64,000 nucleotides of DNA from Anaerolineae bacterium (lineage in GTDB: Bacteria; Chloroflexota; Anaerolineae; Promineifilales; Promineifilaceae): assembly GCA_019637635.1 (NCBI GenBank), contig JAHBVI010000011.1, positions 1 through 64,000 on the forward strand. Direction: 5' to 3'. A program made the position numbers and the translations under genes. Below, piece after piece: positions 52,453 to 62,500 of this stretch (positions are counted from its first letter, which is position 1; each line of letters starts with the position of its first letter). A model generated the notes under the pieces. That model was given only the letters and a program-made list of their open reading frames with translations, made no database searches and was not told the origin of the DNA.

Positions 52453-53379
52453 TTAGAGGCTGCCGCGCCGGGCTACCAGGATGCCGCTTAACACCACCAG
52501 GCCGCCGAGCACTTGCACCGGCGACAGCCGTTCGCCCAACAGCAGCCAGGCGAACATGGCCGCCATGACCGGCTGCCACAGCAGCGTCACCGCCGAGAAC
52601 GTGGCCGGCAGCGCCGCCATGCCCTGGGCAATTAGCCCCTGACCGCCGGCATGGGCAACCCAGGCCATGGCCAGCAGCACCACCCAGCCAACGGCCGTGC
52701 CCGCCCAAAACGGTTCGCCGGACAGCAGCGCCGCGGGCAGCAGCAGCAGGGCACAAAACGTGCCGCTCCAGGCCATAAAAGTCAGCGCGGTCATGTTTTG
52801 CCGCAAATGTTTGGTGGCGAGTAAGTAACTGGCATAAAACACGGCCGTGCCCAACGCCAGCAAATCCCCCAACAAATGATCGGTACTCAGGCTAAAACTT
52901 TCGCCAATTAACAGGGCCGCGCCGCCAATCGCCAGCAGCAGCCCCACCAAAAACGTACCCGTTACCCGCTGCCGGAAAAAGAACCAGGCGCCAATGGTCA
53001 CAAACACCGGCGCCATATTGGGCAGCAGGGTGGCATTGGCTACCGAGGTGTATTTAATTGCCAGATGCCACAAGATCAAATCCCCGGCAAAGAAAAAACC
53101 GGCGGCAGCCAGGAAAGCGATGTCTCGGCGTGTGAATGGCGTGCCGGAAACGGTTTCCGGCCGGGGGGAGGCCGCCTGGCGCTGTTTCGCCCACAGCACG
53201 CCCAACCACAACACCGGCAGCGCCAGCGCCAGCCGCCAGAAGGCGGTGGAAATGGGGCCGGCGTCGCTCCATCGCACCAAAATGGGCGCAAAGCCAATGG
53301 CCGACGCCCCCAACAACAGCGCCAACAGCGCCGCTCGTGGGAAAGAAGCTCTGGTAAGAGTAGAGGTTTGAGTGGTCAT
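52453..53379 (-). CDS. EamA/DMT-family transporter
   Basis: A 308-residue protein with ten predicted helices in two EamA repeats. The first ends near VGLLLAIGGAALLIGE and the second with LLGERLSPVQVLGGLVVLSG. Members export amino acids or metabolites. The ATG at 53379 is preferred to a TTG 12 bases upstream. It lies between two amino-acid genes, which fits an amino-acid or amine export role (inference). Confidence 0.88.
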   Translation of the reverse strand: MTTQTSTLTRASFPRAALLALLLGASAIGFAPILVRWSDAGPISTAFWRLALALPVLWLGVLWAKQRQAASPRPETVSGTPFTRRDIAFLAAAGFFFAGDLILWHLAIKYTSVANATLLPNMAPVFVTIGAWFFFRQRVTGTFLVGLLLAIGGAALLIGESFSLSTDHLLGDLLALGTAVFYASYLLATKHLRQNMTALTFMAWSGTFCALLLLPAALLSGEPFWAGTAVGWVVLLAMAWVAHAGGQGLIAQGMAALPATFSAVTLLWQPVMAAMFAWLLLGERLSPVQVLGGLVVLSGILVARRGSL

Positions 53380-53410
53380 ATGGGTCCGCAAAGGAACAAT
53401 TTTGTGTCTT

Positions 53411-53473
53411 GAGAGATTGGAGACTGGAGATTGGAGATTGAATCTCTAATCTCTAATCTCTAATCTCCAATCT
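53411..53473. repeat. heptamer array hairpin, GGAGATT family
   Basis: GAGATTG, GGAGACT and GGAGATT units facing four CTCTAAT/CTCCAAT units. It encodes the last residues (KIGD) and stop of the aminotransferase. Confidence 0.9.
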
Positions 53474-54671
53474 TCCATTGCTCCTGCAAAGCCTCCGCCA
53501 GCCGGGTCATGCCGGTTTCAATGGCGGCGGCGTCGGTGTTGGAGAAGTTGAGGCGCAGCGTGTTTTGGCCGGTTCCGTCCACGTGGAATGGGTCGCCGGG
53601 CACAAAAACGACGTTGCGTTTGACGGCGGCTTCAAACAGGGCCATGGCCGACATGCCTTCCGGCAGCGTAATCCAGAGGAACATGCCCCCTTCCGGCAGG
53701 GTGAACTGAATGTAGGCCGGGAACAGTTCTTCAATCATGGACACCATCAGCGCCCGCTGACGGCCGTAGGCCGCCTTGATGGTGGCAATGTGCGCGTCCA
53801 GGTCATTGTCTTGCAGGTATTGGAGCAGGATCAGTTGAGAGACGTAGTTGGAGTGTAAATCGCTGGCCTGTTTGGCGATGATCAGTTTGTCCATCAGTTC
53901 CGGCTGGGCCACAATCCAACCCATACGAAAGCCGGGGGCCACAACTTTGCTGAAAGAGCCAAGCAGGAAGGCGCGGTCACGGCCCGAAGCAGCTTCGGGT
54001 TGGCCGTACATCGTCATCGGCGGCAAATCTTCACCCATAAACCGCAGTTCCCGGTAAGGATCATCCTCGATGAAAAAGAGCTGGTTCTCGTTCAAAATGG
54101 CGGCCACTTCTTCCCGTTTGGCGGCGGAATAGGTGATGCCGGTAGGGTTTTGGAAGTTGGGCAGAGCGTAATACAGTTTGGCCTGGGGATGGGCGGCGTG
54201 TTGGGCGAGTACGGCCGTGTCCGGCCCATCTTCCCGCAGCGGCGTCGTCACAAAACGGGGCTGAAACAACGAAAACGCCTGAATGCCACCCAGATAGCTG
54301 GGCGACTCCAAAATCACGTGGTCGCCGGGATCAATCAAAATTTTGGCCACCAGTTCCAACCCCTGCTGTGACCCATTGGTGATGAGAATGTCATCGGCGG
54401 GCACGTCCAGGCCGCAGGTGGTTTTGTACCGGTCGGCGATAAACTGGCGCAACTCCTGGCTGCCCAGGGTGGGCGCATATTGCAGCGCCCTGGTTCCACG
54501 TTGGGCAAACACCTTATCGGCGGCAGCACGCAGCGGTTCCACCGGAAAATAATCAGGATTGGGCAGCCCCCCGGCAAAAGAAATGACGTTGGGGTCTTGG
54601 GCTACTTTCAAAATTTCACGGATAAATGAGCGCTGCATCGTCGCCATGCGCCCGGCAAATTGTCCCTTCAT
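53460..54671 (-). CDS. class I/II PLP aminotransferase (2-aminoadipate/MocR-like)
   Basis: A 403-residue fold-type I aminotransferase. ISFAGGLPNPDYFP at the N-terminus is typical of the LysN/aminoadipate group. PLP contacts are NGSQQGLELV and YALPNFQNPTG, the Schiff-base Lys is in LGSFSKVVAPGFRMGW, and the carboxylate Arg is in NTLRLNFS. It lacks the DNA-binding domain of MocR regulators. Substrate: an amino acid with a large side chain, not more precisely known. Confidence 0.92.
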   Translation of the reverse strand: MKGQFAGRMATMQRSFIREILKVAQDPNVISFAGGLPNPDYFPVEPLRAAADKVFAQRGTRALQYAPTLGSQELRQFIADRYKTTCGLDVPADDILITNGSQQGLELVAKILIDPGDHVILESPSYLGGIQAFSLFQPRFVTTPLREDGPDTAVLAQHAAHPQAKLYYALPNFQNPTGITYSAAKREEVAAILNENQLFFIEDDPYRELRFMGEDLPPMTMYGQPEAASGRDRAFLLGSFSKVVAPGFRMGWIVAQPELMDKLIIAKQASDLHSNYVSQLILLQYLQDNDLDAHIATIKAAYGRQRALMVSMIEELFPAYIQFTLPEGGMFLWITLPEGMSAMALFEAAVKRNVVFVPGDPFHVDGTGQNTLRLNFSNTDAAAIETGMTRLAEALQEQWKIGD

Positions 54672-54714
54672 GTTTACCTCCAGGTTAAATGGTCAACGGG
54701 CTATAGTAGCGCAA

Positions 54715-54795
54715 AATGGCTAAAGCCTCCACCCCATTTTTAAGAGGGAGGGGAGGCTTTAGCCGATACCCCCTTCGGCTAAAGCCTCCCCTCCG
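54715..54795. repeat. GGCTAAAGCCTCC repeat, three arms
   Basis: GGCTAAAGCCTCCACCCC, its complement GGGGAGGCTTTAGCC, then a second direct copy CGGCTAAAGCCTCCCCTCC that runs into the flippase gene and provides its stop codon. Confidence 0.8.
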
Positions 54796-56038
54796 ACCGC
54801 GACGGCCGTAGCAGGAGTAGACCAGCCAGGTTAGCGGCCAGGCCAGCGGTGAGCAGGATGAAGGCCAGGGTTTGCAGGGTGTGGGCCAGGAACAACACGG
54901 CCATGACCTCCCCCACCACCACCAGCGCCAACAGGAAGATATACGGCCGTACACCCACCGCCAGCGCATAATTCAGCCAGATATTCACCCCCGCATACAA
55001 CGTCACCGCCAGCCCAATCCAGCCGAGCAGCGTCCCCGGATTTTCGTATTGCCCGCGAAAAACCAGGGCCACGATGGGGCCGGGGAACAGGAAGTAAAGC
55101 AAGGTCAGCAGCAGGCCGGGAATGAGGGTGGCGGCCAGGGCTAAGAGGAGATACGGCCGTGCATCCAACCCCAATGTGTGTTTTTGGGTCGCTTTGGGGA
55201 AGAGCACCATGCCAATGGCAATGGGCACAAAGAGGTTCAGCCGCGCCAGAATGTTGGCGGGCGTGTATTGGGCCGCCACTTCTGGCGGGAAAATGCGGTT
55301 CACCAGAATGGCATCGCTGTAGACCAGCAGGGCGAACGAAAACAGCCCCACCAGCGTCAGCAGGGAATAGGGTAGACTCACTTTTTGCACATGGTCGGTG
55401 GCGGGGGCGCGGAAAAACGGCCGTAACCACCACACCGCCAGCGCCAACGCCACCAGACTGGCCAACGGCAGCGCCAGCACCGCCCCCGCCAGTTGTAAAC
55501 CGGCCAGAATCAGGCCAATGGTCAGGCCAAAGCGCAGGAGTTCTTGCAGCACGGTCACGCTGCCCAACCCCCAAAATTGCTGGCTGCCTTGCAGCGCCCC
55601 ATCCGTTACCGGGCGCACAAAGAGCAGCAGCAGCGCCAGCGCCGCCGCCAGCAGCGCCCCGCCATCCGGCACATTGATCAGGCGGCCAACAAAGGGAGAA
55701 AGAAGGGCAAAGAGTACGGCCGTAACCACCCCCCACTGCCACGCCCAGCGCCACCGGTTGCGCAAAAATGCCCCCATGCGCGGCTGCGGCTCGGCGCCAA
55801 TTGCCAGTTCCGCCAGGTAATAGGCCACCACATTGCGAATCACCCACGTTACCTGTTCGGCGATCTTCAGCACATTCATGATCGCCAGGAAGGCAATAGC
55901 AGCGGCGTCATCTAGCAGCAGCCCGGCGGCCACCAGCACCAGATAGGCGAAGCCGCCGGCAATCAACGACGCCCCGGCCATAACCAGGCCGTCGAAGGCA
56001 TCTTTAGAGCGGGCGATGGTGCGGAGGCGGGTAAGCAT
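54779..56038 (-). CDS. polysaccharide flippase-like membrane protein
   Basis: A 419-residue membrane protein with about twelve helices and the size and hydrophobic pattern of Wzx/MATE-type oligosaccharide flippases (GLVMAGASLIAGGFAYLVL near the N-terminus, LVYSDAILVNRIFPPEVAAQ mid-protein). It would move lipid-linked glycans across the membrane. The two genes upstream on the same strand are also glycan-type membrane proteins. The family is called on topology and weak similarity. Confidence 0.65.
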   Translation of the reverse strand: MLTRLRTIARSKDAFDGLVMAGASLIAGGFAYLVLVAAGLLLDDAAAIAFLAIMNVLKIAEQVTWVIRNVVAYYLAELAIGAEPQPRMGAFLRNRWRWAWQWGVVTAVLFALLSPFVGRLINVPDGGALLAAALALLLLFVRPVTDGALQGSQQFWGLGSVTVLQELLRFGLTIGLILAGLQLAGAVLALPLASLVALALAVWWLRPFFRAPATDHVQKVSLPYSLLTLVGLFSFALLVYSDAILVNRIFPPEVAAQYTPANILARLNLFVPIAIGMVLFPKATQKHTLGLDARPYLLLALAATLIPGLLLTLLYFLFPGPIVALVFRGQYENPGTLLGWIGLAVTLYAGVNIWLNYALAVGVRPYIFLLALVVVGEVMAVLFLAHTLQTLAFILLTAGLAANLAGLLLLRPSRSEGRL

Positions 56039-56098
56039 AGAGGTGATCGGTGATCGGTAATCGGTGGCGGAACTGATAACCGACTACCGATTACCCAA
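56039..56098. repeat. heptamer array hairpin, CGGTGAT/CGGTAAT
   Basis: Three GATCGGT/AATCGGT units facing GATAACC/GACTACC/GATTACC. It encodes the end (LGNR) of the upstream gene. Confidence 0.85.
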
Positions 56099-57877
56099 TA
56101 CCGGCAGTAAAGCACGGCCGTCCGGGTCAACCGACCCATCAGGAAGCAGCACCGGCCAGCGGGCCAGGGTGGTGGGTTGATAGAGGCCAACCGCCAGTTG
56201 GACGGCGGGGGAGCTGCCTGTAGGCAGGGTCAGGGTGTGGGTATCGGCAATGAGCGGGCCGGTGGGCCAGGTGGTGAGCGGGTAGCTGTTTTGCACCGGG
56301 GCGGCGTCGCTTTGGGCCAGCAGGTTGCCATTGGCGTCCAGCAGGTGGACAAAGACGGTGGCATTTTCGGTTAACGGCCGTGCCGCCTGCCAATACAACG
56401 TCACCAGCAGCGTTTCCCCCTCTCCCGGCGTCACCGCGTAGCCAACCAGCGTCACGTCGTCCGCAAATTGGTGTCCGGCAGGCACGGCCGTCTCCGGTAA
56501 TTCGGCCAGCAGCCAGTCCGATTGCGCCAAAAGCTGTGGCTGAACCCACAACCCGACGGCGGCCCCCTCTTTCGCTTCCGTCACCAGCCGCAGTTCACCC
56601 CCCTGCCCGGCAATGGCGGCCAGATCAAGGTCAAAACGATACGGCCGTCCGCCGCCCACTACCTCTTGTTCCGCCAACATCGTATCATTGAAAAACACGG
56701 CAAAACGCACCACGCCCTGCCCCTCGGCCAGCACGTCGGCCTGAAAACGGCCGTTGCGCGGCACATCCAGTGCGTACCCAATGAGCGAATCACCTGGCAC
56801 ACGGATGGCGGGACGGCCGTCTACAATTGTCGTCGCCACAAACCGCTCTTCCGGCACTCGCCGCGCCGTCCATAAAATTGGCAGCATATCATTGACTACG
56901 CGCAAGTCATCGCTCAAAATAACCGGCAACTCACATCCCAAAAACCCGCGTTCATCCGCGTCCATCTGCCTCCCAACACAATCTTTCATCTCTACATCAG
57001 CCCAAGACGGCAAACGGACACGGCCGTCGCCCACCTGCCACACCAGCAAACCGGCCAACAAACCCGCCGCCAGCCAGCCCATCGCCTGCCAGACGGATTG
57101 GCCGGACGGCCGTGCCAGCAGCAGATACACGGCCGTCAACCCCACCATCACCCCAAACAGCAGGGCAAACCATTCCCCCTTCACCGTTTTGTACTGCTGC
57201 AAGCGGAGGCGGAAGAGGTCAGGCAACAGTTGTTCGAGGAGGGCGGCGGGCACAGCCGTGCCGCCTACATAGGTGCGCAATGCCAGGTTGCCGGGGCGCG
57301 GGTATTCGTTGAGATGGATGGCCCCACCCACTTTGTCACCGCCGAGGGCATGGGTGATGGCCGGGCGATCAGCGGTGGAGGCGGGTGCAGCCAGCGTGAG
57401 CCAAAAGGTACGCCCGGCGGCGTCAGGAATCGGGGGAAAGGTTAACCGCACCATGCGGCCTTTGGGTGTTTCGGGAAAATCTACCTGCCCGGCATAGAGC
57501 GGGCCGGTTTCGTCAGCTAAGGTCACGTTCACCCAGCCATAGGGTGAACCAATCAGCCACACTTCCACCATTTCCAGATTATTTGCCCCACTGACAAACG
57601 GTTGCGTGATACTGTTATCGCTATAAAAAGCGACCGGGAATGGGTCGGGCACACCGGGCGCTTCCTGCTCTTGCGTCCACGGCCGTGGATACAAATAGTG
57701 CGCATCGTAAAACATCGGCGCCTGCACCTGCGCCCCCGTGCCCGTCCCCCGCCAGCGGCCGATTGCCAGCAACACAAGGAGGATGAGTAGGAGTACGGCC
57801 GTCCAGAACCAGGAATTATGAATTATGAAGGATGAATTATGAAATGTGAACCGCCTGCGTGTCACCTGATACCCCAT
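56084..57877 (-). CDS. membrane protein with C-terminal glycan-associated beta domain
   Basis: A 597-residue protein from the ATG at 57877, overlapping the stop of the upstream gene (TGATG). It has one N-terminal helix (about 25-42), an external beta domain, two helices near 225-265, and a C-terminal beta-sandwich with a pattern I know from Chloroflexota cell-surface and glycosyltransferase-associated proteins (TLYWQAARPL, TVFVHLLDANGN, YPLTTWPTGPL). Function unknown. Translational coupling links it to the DUF2142-like gene. Its N-terminus is partly repeat-encoded. Confidence 0.7.
   Translation of the reverse strand: MGYQVTRRRFTFHNSSFIIHNSWFWTAVLLLILLVLLAIGRWRGTGTGAQVQAPMFYDAHYLYPRPWTQEQEAPGVPDPFPVAFYSDNSITQPFVSGANNLEMVEVWLIGSPYGWVNVTLADETGPLYAGQVDFPETPKGRMVRLTFPPIPDAAGRTFWLTLAAPASTADRPAITHALGGDKVGGAIHLNEYPRPGNLALRTYVGGTAVPAALLEQLLPDLFRLRLQQYKTVKGEWFALLFGVMVGLTAVYLLLARPSGQSVWQAMGWLAAGLLAGLLVWQVGDGRVRLPSWADVEMKDCVGRQMDADERGFLGCELPVILSDDLRVVNDMLPILWTARRVPEERFVATTIVDGRPAIRVPGDSLIGYALDVPRNGRFQADVLAEGQGVVRFAVFFNDTMLAEQEVVGGGRPYRFDLDLAAIAGQGGELRLVTEAKEGAAVGLWVQPQLLAQSDWLLAELPETAVPAGHQFADDVTLVGYAVTPGEGETLLVTLYWQAARPLTENATVFVHLLDANGNLLAQSDAAPVQNSYPLTTWPTGPLIADTHTLTLPTGSSPAVQLAVGLYQPTTLARWPVLLPDGSVDPDGRALLPVLGNR
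57812..57852. repeat. AATTATGA direct repeats inside the 56084-57877 gene
   Basis: GGAATTATGAATTATGAAGG and a further GAATTATGAAATG copy lie within codons 9-22 and encode FHNSSFIIHNSWF just before the membrane helix. Confidence 0.7.
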
Positions 57878-59427
57878 CACAAATAGTAGCGTGGCAAAAT
57901 GTAGAAAAGCAGCGCCGCGATGTTGAACAATACCATGCCGATGCGCAGGGCACTGTGGGCGGCAGGCTGCCAGCGGCGGGGCACAAAATAGAGCAGGCCC
58001 ACCGTCCAGAGCGTGAGCATGGGGATGACCGTGCCCAGCCAGTAACGCCCTTGCAGGCCACGGCCGTTGCCATATTCCCACCAAAACGTCAGATCATACA
58101 CCTGAATCAGCAGCACCGGCAGCAACACTGTGCCCGCCAGGAACAGCCAGACCAGCACCGGGGCCATGCGTTGCCCGGCTTGCCAATCAGCAAATGTAGG
58201 GCGATTTTGAAAATCGCCCCACAGCTTAACTGCCAGCCCGATGATCGCCAGCAGCGTCAGCAGCCGCAGCAGGTGGTAGACCCAGGGGGCGACGGGCGTA
58301 TCCAGCCAGCCAAAATGGGCCCACCAGGTGACAAAAATGCCACCCCACACCGATTGAAAATAATCAATGGCGTGTTGAATGGGCGCGTAATCGTAAAACG
58401 GGTTGGTGATGATGCGGTGGCCTTTTAGCACCGGATTGAAATAAAACAGGTCATCATTCAGGCGCAAACTGCGCTGCATCCACCAGCCTACGGGGATGAT
58501 GATGAGCACATTCATCAGCAGCGCCGCCCAAAAGACCGACCAGCGCCGCCCTTTGCCCCGCCACCAATCGTACACCACCACCAGCGCCACCAGCGGCGCA
58601 AAGCCGTTGATGGTCGGTTTGATGAGCATGGCAGCGGCAAAGGTGAGGCCAATGGCCACTGCCAGTTTGTAGCCAAACTGCCGGTACAGGATGAGCAGGC
58701 AGAAGTAGATGAGCAGCGAGTACAGCACAAAAAAGAGACCGTCTACGGAGACAACGGCCGTCATCTGCGTCAGTTGTGGCTGGAAGGCGACCAGCGTGGG
58801 GATGGTCAGGCGCAGGGCGGCGTTGGTGGGGAAAAGCAGCCGGGCGATCAGGTAAGCGACGATGACGATGGGGCTGCTGACCAGCACGGCAAAGAGGCGC
58901 TGCACCTGCACCCGCAGCAGCAAATCCCCCCCATACCCCACCAGCCGGTAGGGGATGGCGGCAAGGGCATAATAGAGCGGCGTGGCGTGGGTGAGTTTGG
59001 CGGTGGTGCCCAATTCGGTACTGGTGCGGGTGGAGTTGGGCAGTTGGGCAAATTCAGATTCGCGCAGGCCAACGGCCGTACTGCTCCAACCCTGGCGCTG
59101 TTCGGGGTGATAATCCAGCCGGCCCACGTCCGCCAATTCACGGGACAGGGTGATTTCGTCGGGCAGGATGGTGTCGTTGGTGTCAGGCAGACGGCCGTGT
59201 TCGCCAATAAACTGGATGACCGCATAATGGTCATCCTCATCCGGCCCCTGCCACAGCGGAAATGCCAGACTCCACAACGCCCCCTTGACAAGCATGATGG
59301 CAAATAACAACCCAATCAGCAGCCATTCTTTGCGAGATTGGAAGGTGGAGATTGGGAGATTGGGAGATTGGGAGATTGGAGATTGGAGATTGGGAGATTG
59401 GAGATTGGGAGATTGGCGGTGGCTCAT
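57877..59427 (-). CDS. DUF2142/GT39-like membrane glycosyltransferase
   Basis: A 516-residue membrane protein with about eleven helices. After the first helix comes the external GPDEDDHYAVIQFIGEHGRLP, matching the (P)PDExxH motif of DUF2142 proteins, which resemble C-type glycosyltransferases using lipid-linked sugars. The reading frame begins with a cytoplasmic segment (MSHRQSPNLQSPNLQ...) encoded by a heptamer array. No other ATG, GTG or TTG lies between the array and the first helix. It is coupled to the next gene by TGATG. Confidence 0.75.
   Translation of the reverse strand: MSHRQSPNLQSPNLQSPISQSPNLPISTFQSRKEWLLIGLLFAIMLVKGALWSLAFPLWQGPDEDDHYAVIQFIGEHGRLPDTNDTILPDEITLSRELADVGRLDYHPEQRQGWSSTAVGLRESEFAQLPNSTRTSTELGTTAKLTHATPLYYALAAIPYRLVGYGGDLLLRVQVQRLFAVLVSSPIVIVAYLIARLLFPTNAALRLTIPTLVAFQPQLTQMTAVVSVDGLFFVLYSLLIYFCLLILYRQFGYKLAVAIGLTFAAAMLIKPTINGFAPLVALVVVYDWWRGKGRRWSVFWAALLMNVLIIIPVGWWMQRSLRLNDDLFYFNPVLKGHRIITNPFYDYAPIQHAIDYFQSVWGGIFVTWWAHFGWLDTPVAPWVYHLLRLLTLLAIIGLAVKLWGDFQNRPTFADWQAGQRMAPVLVWLFLAGTVLLPVLLIQVYDLTFWWEYGNGRGLQGRYWLGTVIPMLTLWTVGLLYFVPRRWQPAAHSALRIGMVLFNIAALLFYILPRYYL
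59340..59417. repeat. heptamer array at the 5' end of the DUF2142-like gene
   Basis: Ten GGAGATT/GGGAGATT units. Read on the minus strand in frame they give QSPNLQSPNLQSPISQSPNL. No complementary half. The 147 bp between 59428 and 59574 hold nothing I can identify. Confidence 0.85.
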
Positions 59428-59574
59428 GGGGAGGCTCTAGTCATATGATCAACAACACCCGCAAATAGTAGCCAAAAGTGCATCAGAACGCAAAACCGCC
59501 GACTCATTACCGGTCTTGGATTGCCGCGCCTCTAAATTTTGACTTATGCCCATCGAGTTGGCATGGACAGTTGG

Positions 59575-62500
59575 CTATTCACGTAGTTGGGCGAGGGTCA
59601 CTTGCACGGCCTGGCCGATGTCCAGGTCAGTGGCGGGCTGCGCCAGTTCGAGTCCGGCATTGGCCGCATAGGCGGCTGCCTCTTCCCGGACGTGATGCGG
59701 TGCGCCGGGCTGCTGCCAGACAAAAGCCAGCAGGCGCGCCCCATCCGGCTGCCCCACCTGCGCCAGCGCCCGCCCCGCCGAGGCCAGCAAGGTCAGGATC
59801 ATGCCGGTGGAATTGAGGTCTACGGCTATCGTCAATCCCTCCCGCAACGTAGCCCGCGCCGCGCCCAGGTCGCCCGCCAACAACTGCGTCAGCCCCAGGC
59901 CGTCCAGCGCCGCAGCCACAATGAGCGCCCGCCCCATCTCCCGCCCCAACGCCAGACTTTCCCGGTAATACCGCCCGGCAGCCACCACGTCACCGGTGGC
60001 GCGGGCCACGCTGCCCAGATTCAGCAGGTTAATGGCCATCTGCGACCGATTCTCCGCCGCCACCGCCAGGTCATAACTTTCCTGGTAACAGGCGCGGGCA
60101 CGGCCGTAATCCCCCTGCACGTTGGCGATATTACCCAGGTTGATCAGGCAAACGGCCACCCCGGAACGGTCGCCCTGGCGGCGGAAAATGTCCAGACTTT
60201 CAGTGTAACAGGCACGCGCTTCTGCATAACGGCCGTCATTCTTCGCCAGCACCCCTAAACTGTTCAGCACACCGGCAATACTCGATTGTTGGCCGGTGAG
60301 CCGGTGCAGCCCCAGGCTGCGCTGGAACGAGGTTTCGGCAGCCGCCAGATCGCCCAGGTGGCGCTGCGTCCGCCCCAGCATCTCCCAGGCGTCGGCGGCC
60401 TGGGCGGTCAAATCCGCCACTTCCAGAGCGGGCAGGCAGGCCAGCAGCCGCGCCTGCGCCGCATCATAACGCCCCAACGCCTCCTCGTGTTTGGCTAACT
60501 GATGCGCCACTTGCGCCGCCAATGACGCCTGAGCGTCCCGTTCAACGACCGGCATCGCCTCTTCCAACCAGGCGGCTGCCTCCAACGAACGGCCGCGCCG
60601 CAAATAAAAAAGCGACAGTGGCGCCAATAATTGCGCCAACAGCGGCGCGGCGGTTGGCTCACCGCTTAACGCCCACTGCCAGGCGAAACGGCCGTTTTCC
60701 AATTCCAACGCCATCAGACGTAAGGCTGCTTCCGCTTCCGGCCCGGCGCTTTTGGCCCCCTGCGCCGCCAACAGCGCCGCGTAATAGCGCGCGTGCGCCA
60801 TCCGCACCGCCGCCCACTCGTCCGCATCCAGCTGCTCCTGGGCAAAGAGGCGAATCACTTCATGCAGCCGGTAACGGCCGTCTGGCTGCCGCTGCACCAA
60901 CGACTTATCCACCAACGCCGATAGCTGGCGCAGGCTGCGGCCCGTCGCCGCTTCTCCGGTAATCGCCAACGCGGCCTGACCATCAAACCCACCGCGAAAA
61001 ACAGCTAACCGCGCCAATATGATTTGTTCAGCGGCCGGCAGCAGTTCCCAGGAGTAAGCAAACGCCGCCCGCAGGCTGCGCTGGCGTTCCGGCATGTTGC
61101 GCAGATCGCCGGTGAGGAAATCGAGATGGCGCTCGATGGCCGCGGCAATGTCCCGGCAGGGCACGGTGCGTACCCAGGCAGCCGCCAGTTCCAGCGCCAG
61201 CGGCAGCCCACCCACCAACCGGCAAATGTGCAGGATGGCCCCACGCTCGGCGGCGCTGTTGAAACCCAGGTAAACGCGCCGGGCGCGCTGGATGAACAGT
61301 TGGGGGGCGCTAAAGTTTTGCCAGTCGGCCAACGCCGCCCCCTCATTTGCAGAAAGCGAGGCCGACGGCAGGTTTGGGGGCAGTTCCAGGCCATCCAGTT
61401 CCACCAGCCACTCTTCGTACAGGTTCAACCGCTGGCGCGAGGTGACCAGCAGCCGCAGGCCAGGGGCGGCCGCCAGGAGGCCAGCCACCAGATCGGCCTG
61501 GGGCAGCAAATGTTCAAAGTTGTCCAGGATGAGCAGGCAACGACGATCCCGAAGGTGCTGGCGCAACTGCTCATCAGGCGGCGCGGCCCCGTTCAACGCC
61601 AGGCCCAGGGCATTGGCGACGTGGGCCGCCAGGGCCGCTTCGGCTTCGTTCAGCGCCGACGAATCTGGCGGCAGGTCGGCCAGGGGCACAAAAAAAACAC
61701 CGTCGGCAAAGTGAGGATCGGCCGCCAGGAGGCGGGTGGCCGTTTCCAACGCCAGCCGCGTTTTGCCCACGCCGCCGGGGCCAAGAATGGTTAACAAACG
61801 GCCGTCCGCCTGCGCCAACAAATCTATTAGCTGCGCCAGTTCCGCTTCCCGCCCCACGAAGGAGGCCGCGATGGCCGGCAGGTTGTGCGGCGGCAGGGAT
61901 GAAGTGGTGAGGGGGTGAGGGCTAGCACTGAGCAGCGTCGAAGTGGGTAAGGCGGCGAGGCGGTTGTGTTTGATAGCTTCGTAGAGGGCGACAGTTTCAG
62001 CGGTCGGTTCCACGCCCAGGTTTTCGGCCAGCAGGCGGCGGCAGCTTTCAAATTGGGCCAGGGCATCGCTGCGACGGCCGTCCAGAGCCAGCAAGCGCAT
62101 AAGCAAACGGTGGGCCTCTTCCCGCCAGTTGTCCAGGGCCAGGCTGCGCCGGGCATAGGCAATGCCCGCCGTGTAAGCCTGCTGCGCCAGGGCATCATCG
62201 GCCAGGCGGTGCAGCAGTTCAATGACCAACAGGCGCAGCCGTTCCCGTTCCAACAGCGCCCATTCCTCAAAGGCGGGCGCGTCCGGCAGGTTAAAACCTT
62301 CCAGGAAGTCGCCGCGATACAGGGCCACGGCCGTTGCCCAATCGGCCGGTGCGCCGCTAACGGCCGTGGCCAACACCTGCACGTCCGCAGAGACCCGGTT
62401 AAGGTGCAGGCCAACCGTATCGCGGCTGAGGTGGAGGTACGGCCGTAGCAGCGCCGGCAGCCGGTTCAACGTCACCCGCAGGCTGGCCCGCGCCGCCGCG

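Noticed and set aside
54831..55847. A 338-codon open frame on the same strand as the flippase, in another frame
   Set aside because: Its translation is Gly/Ala/Arg-rich low complexity without a domain. The overlapping flippase frame has a clear membrane-helix pattern, so this is a GC-driven shadow.
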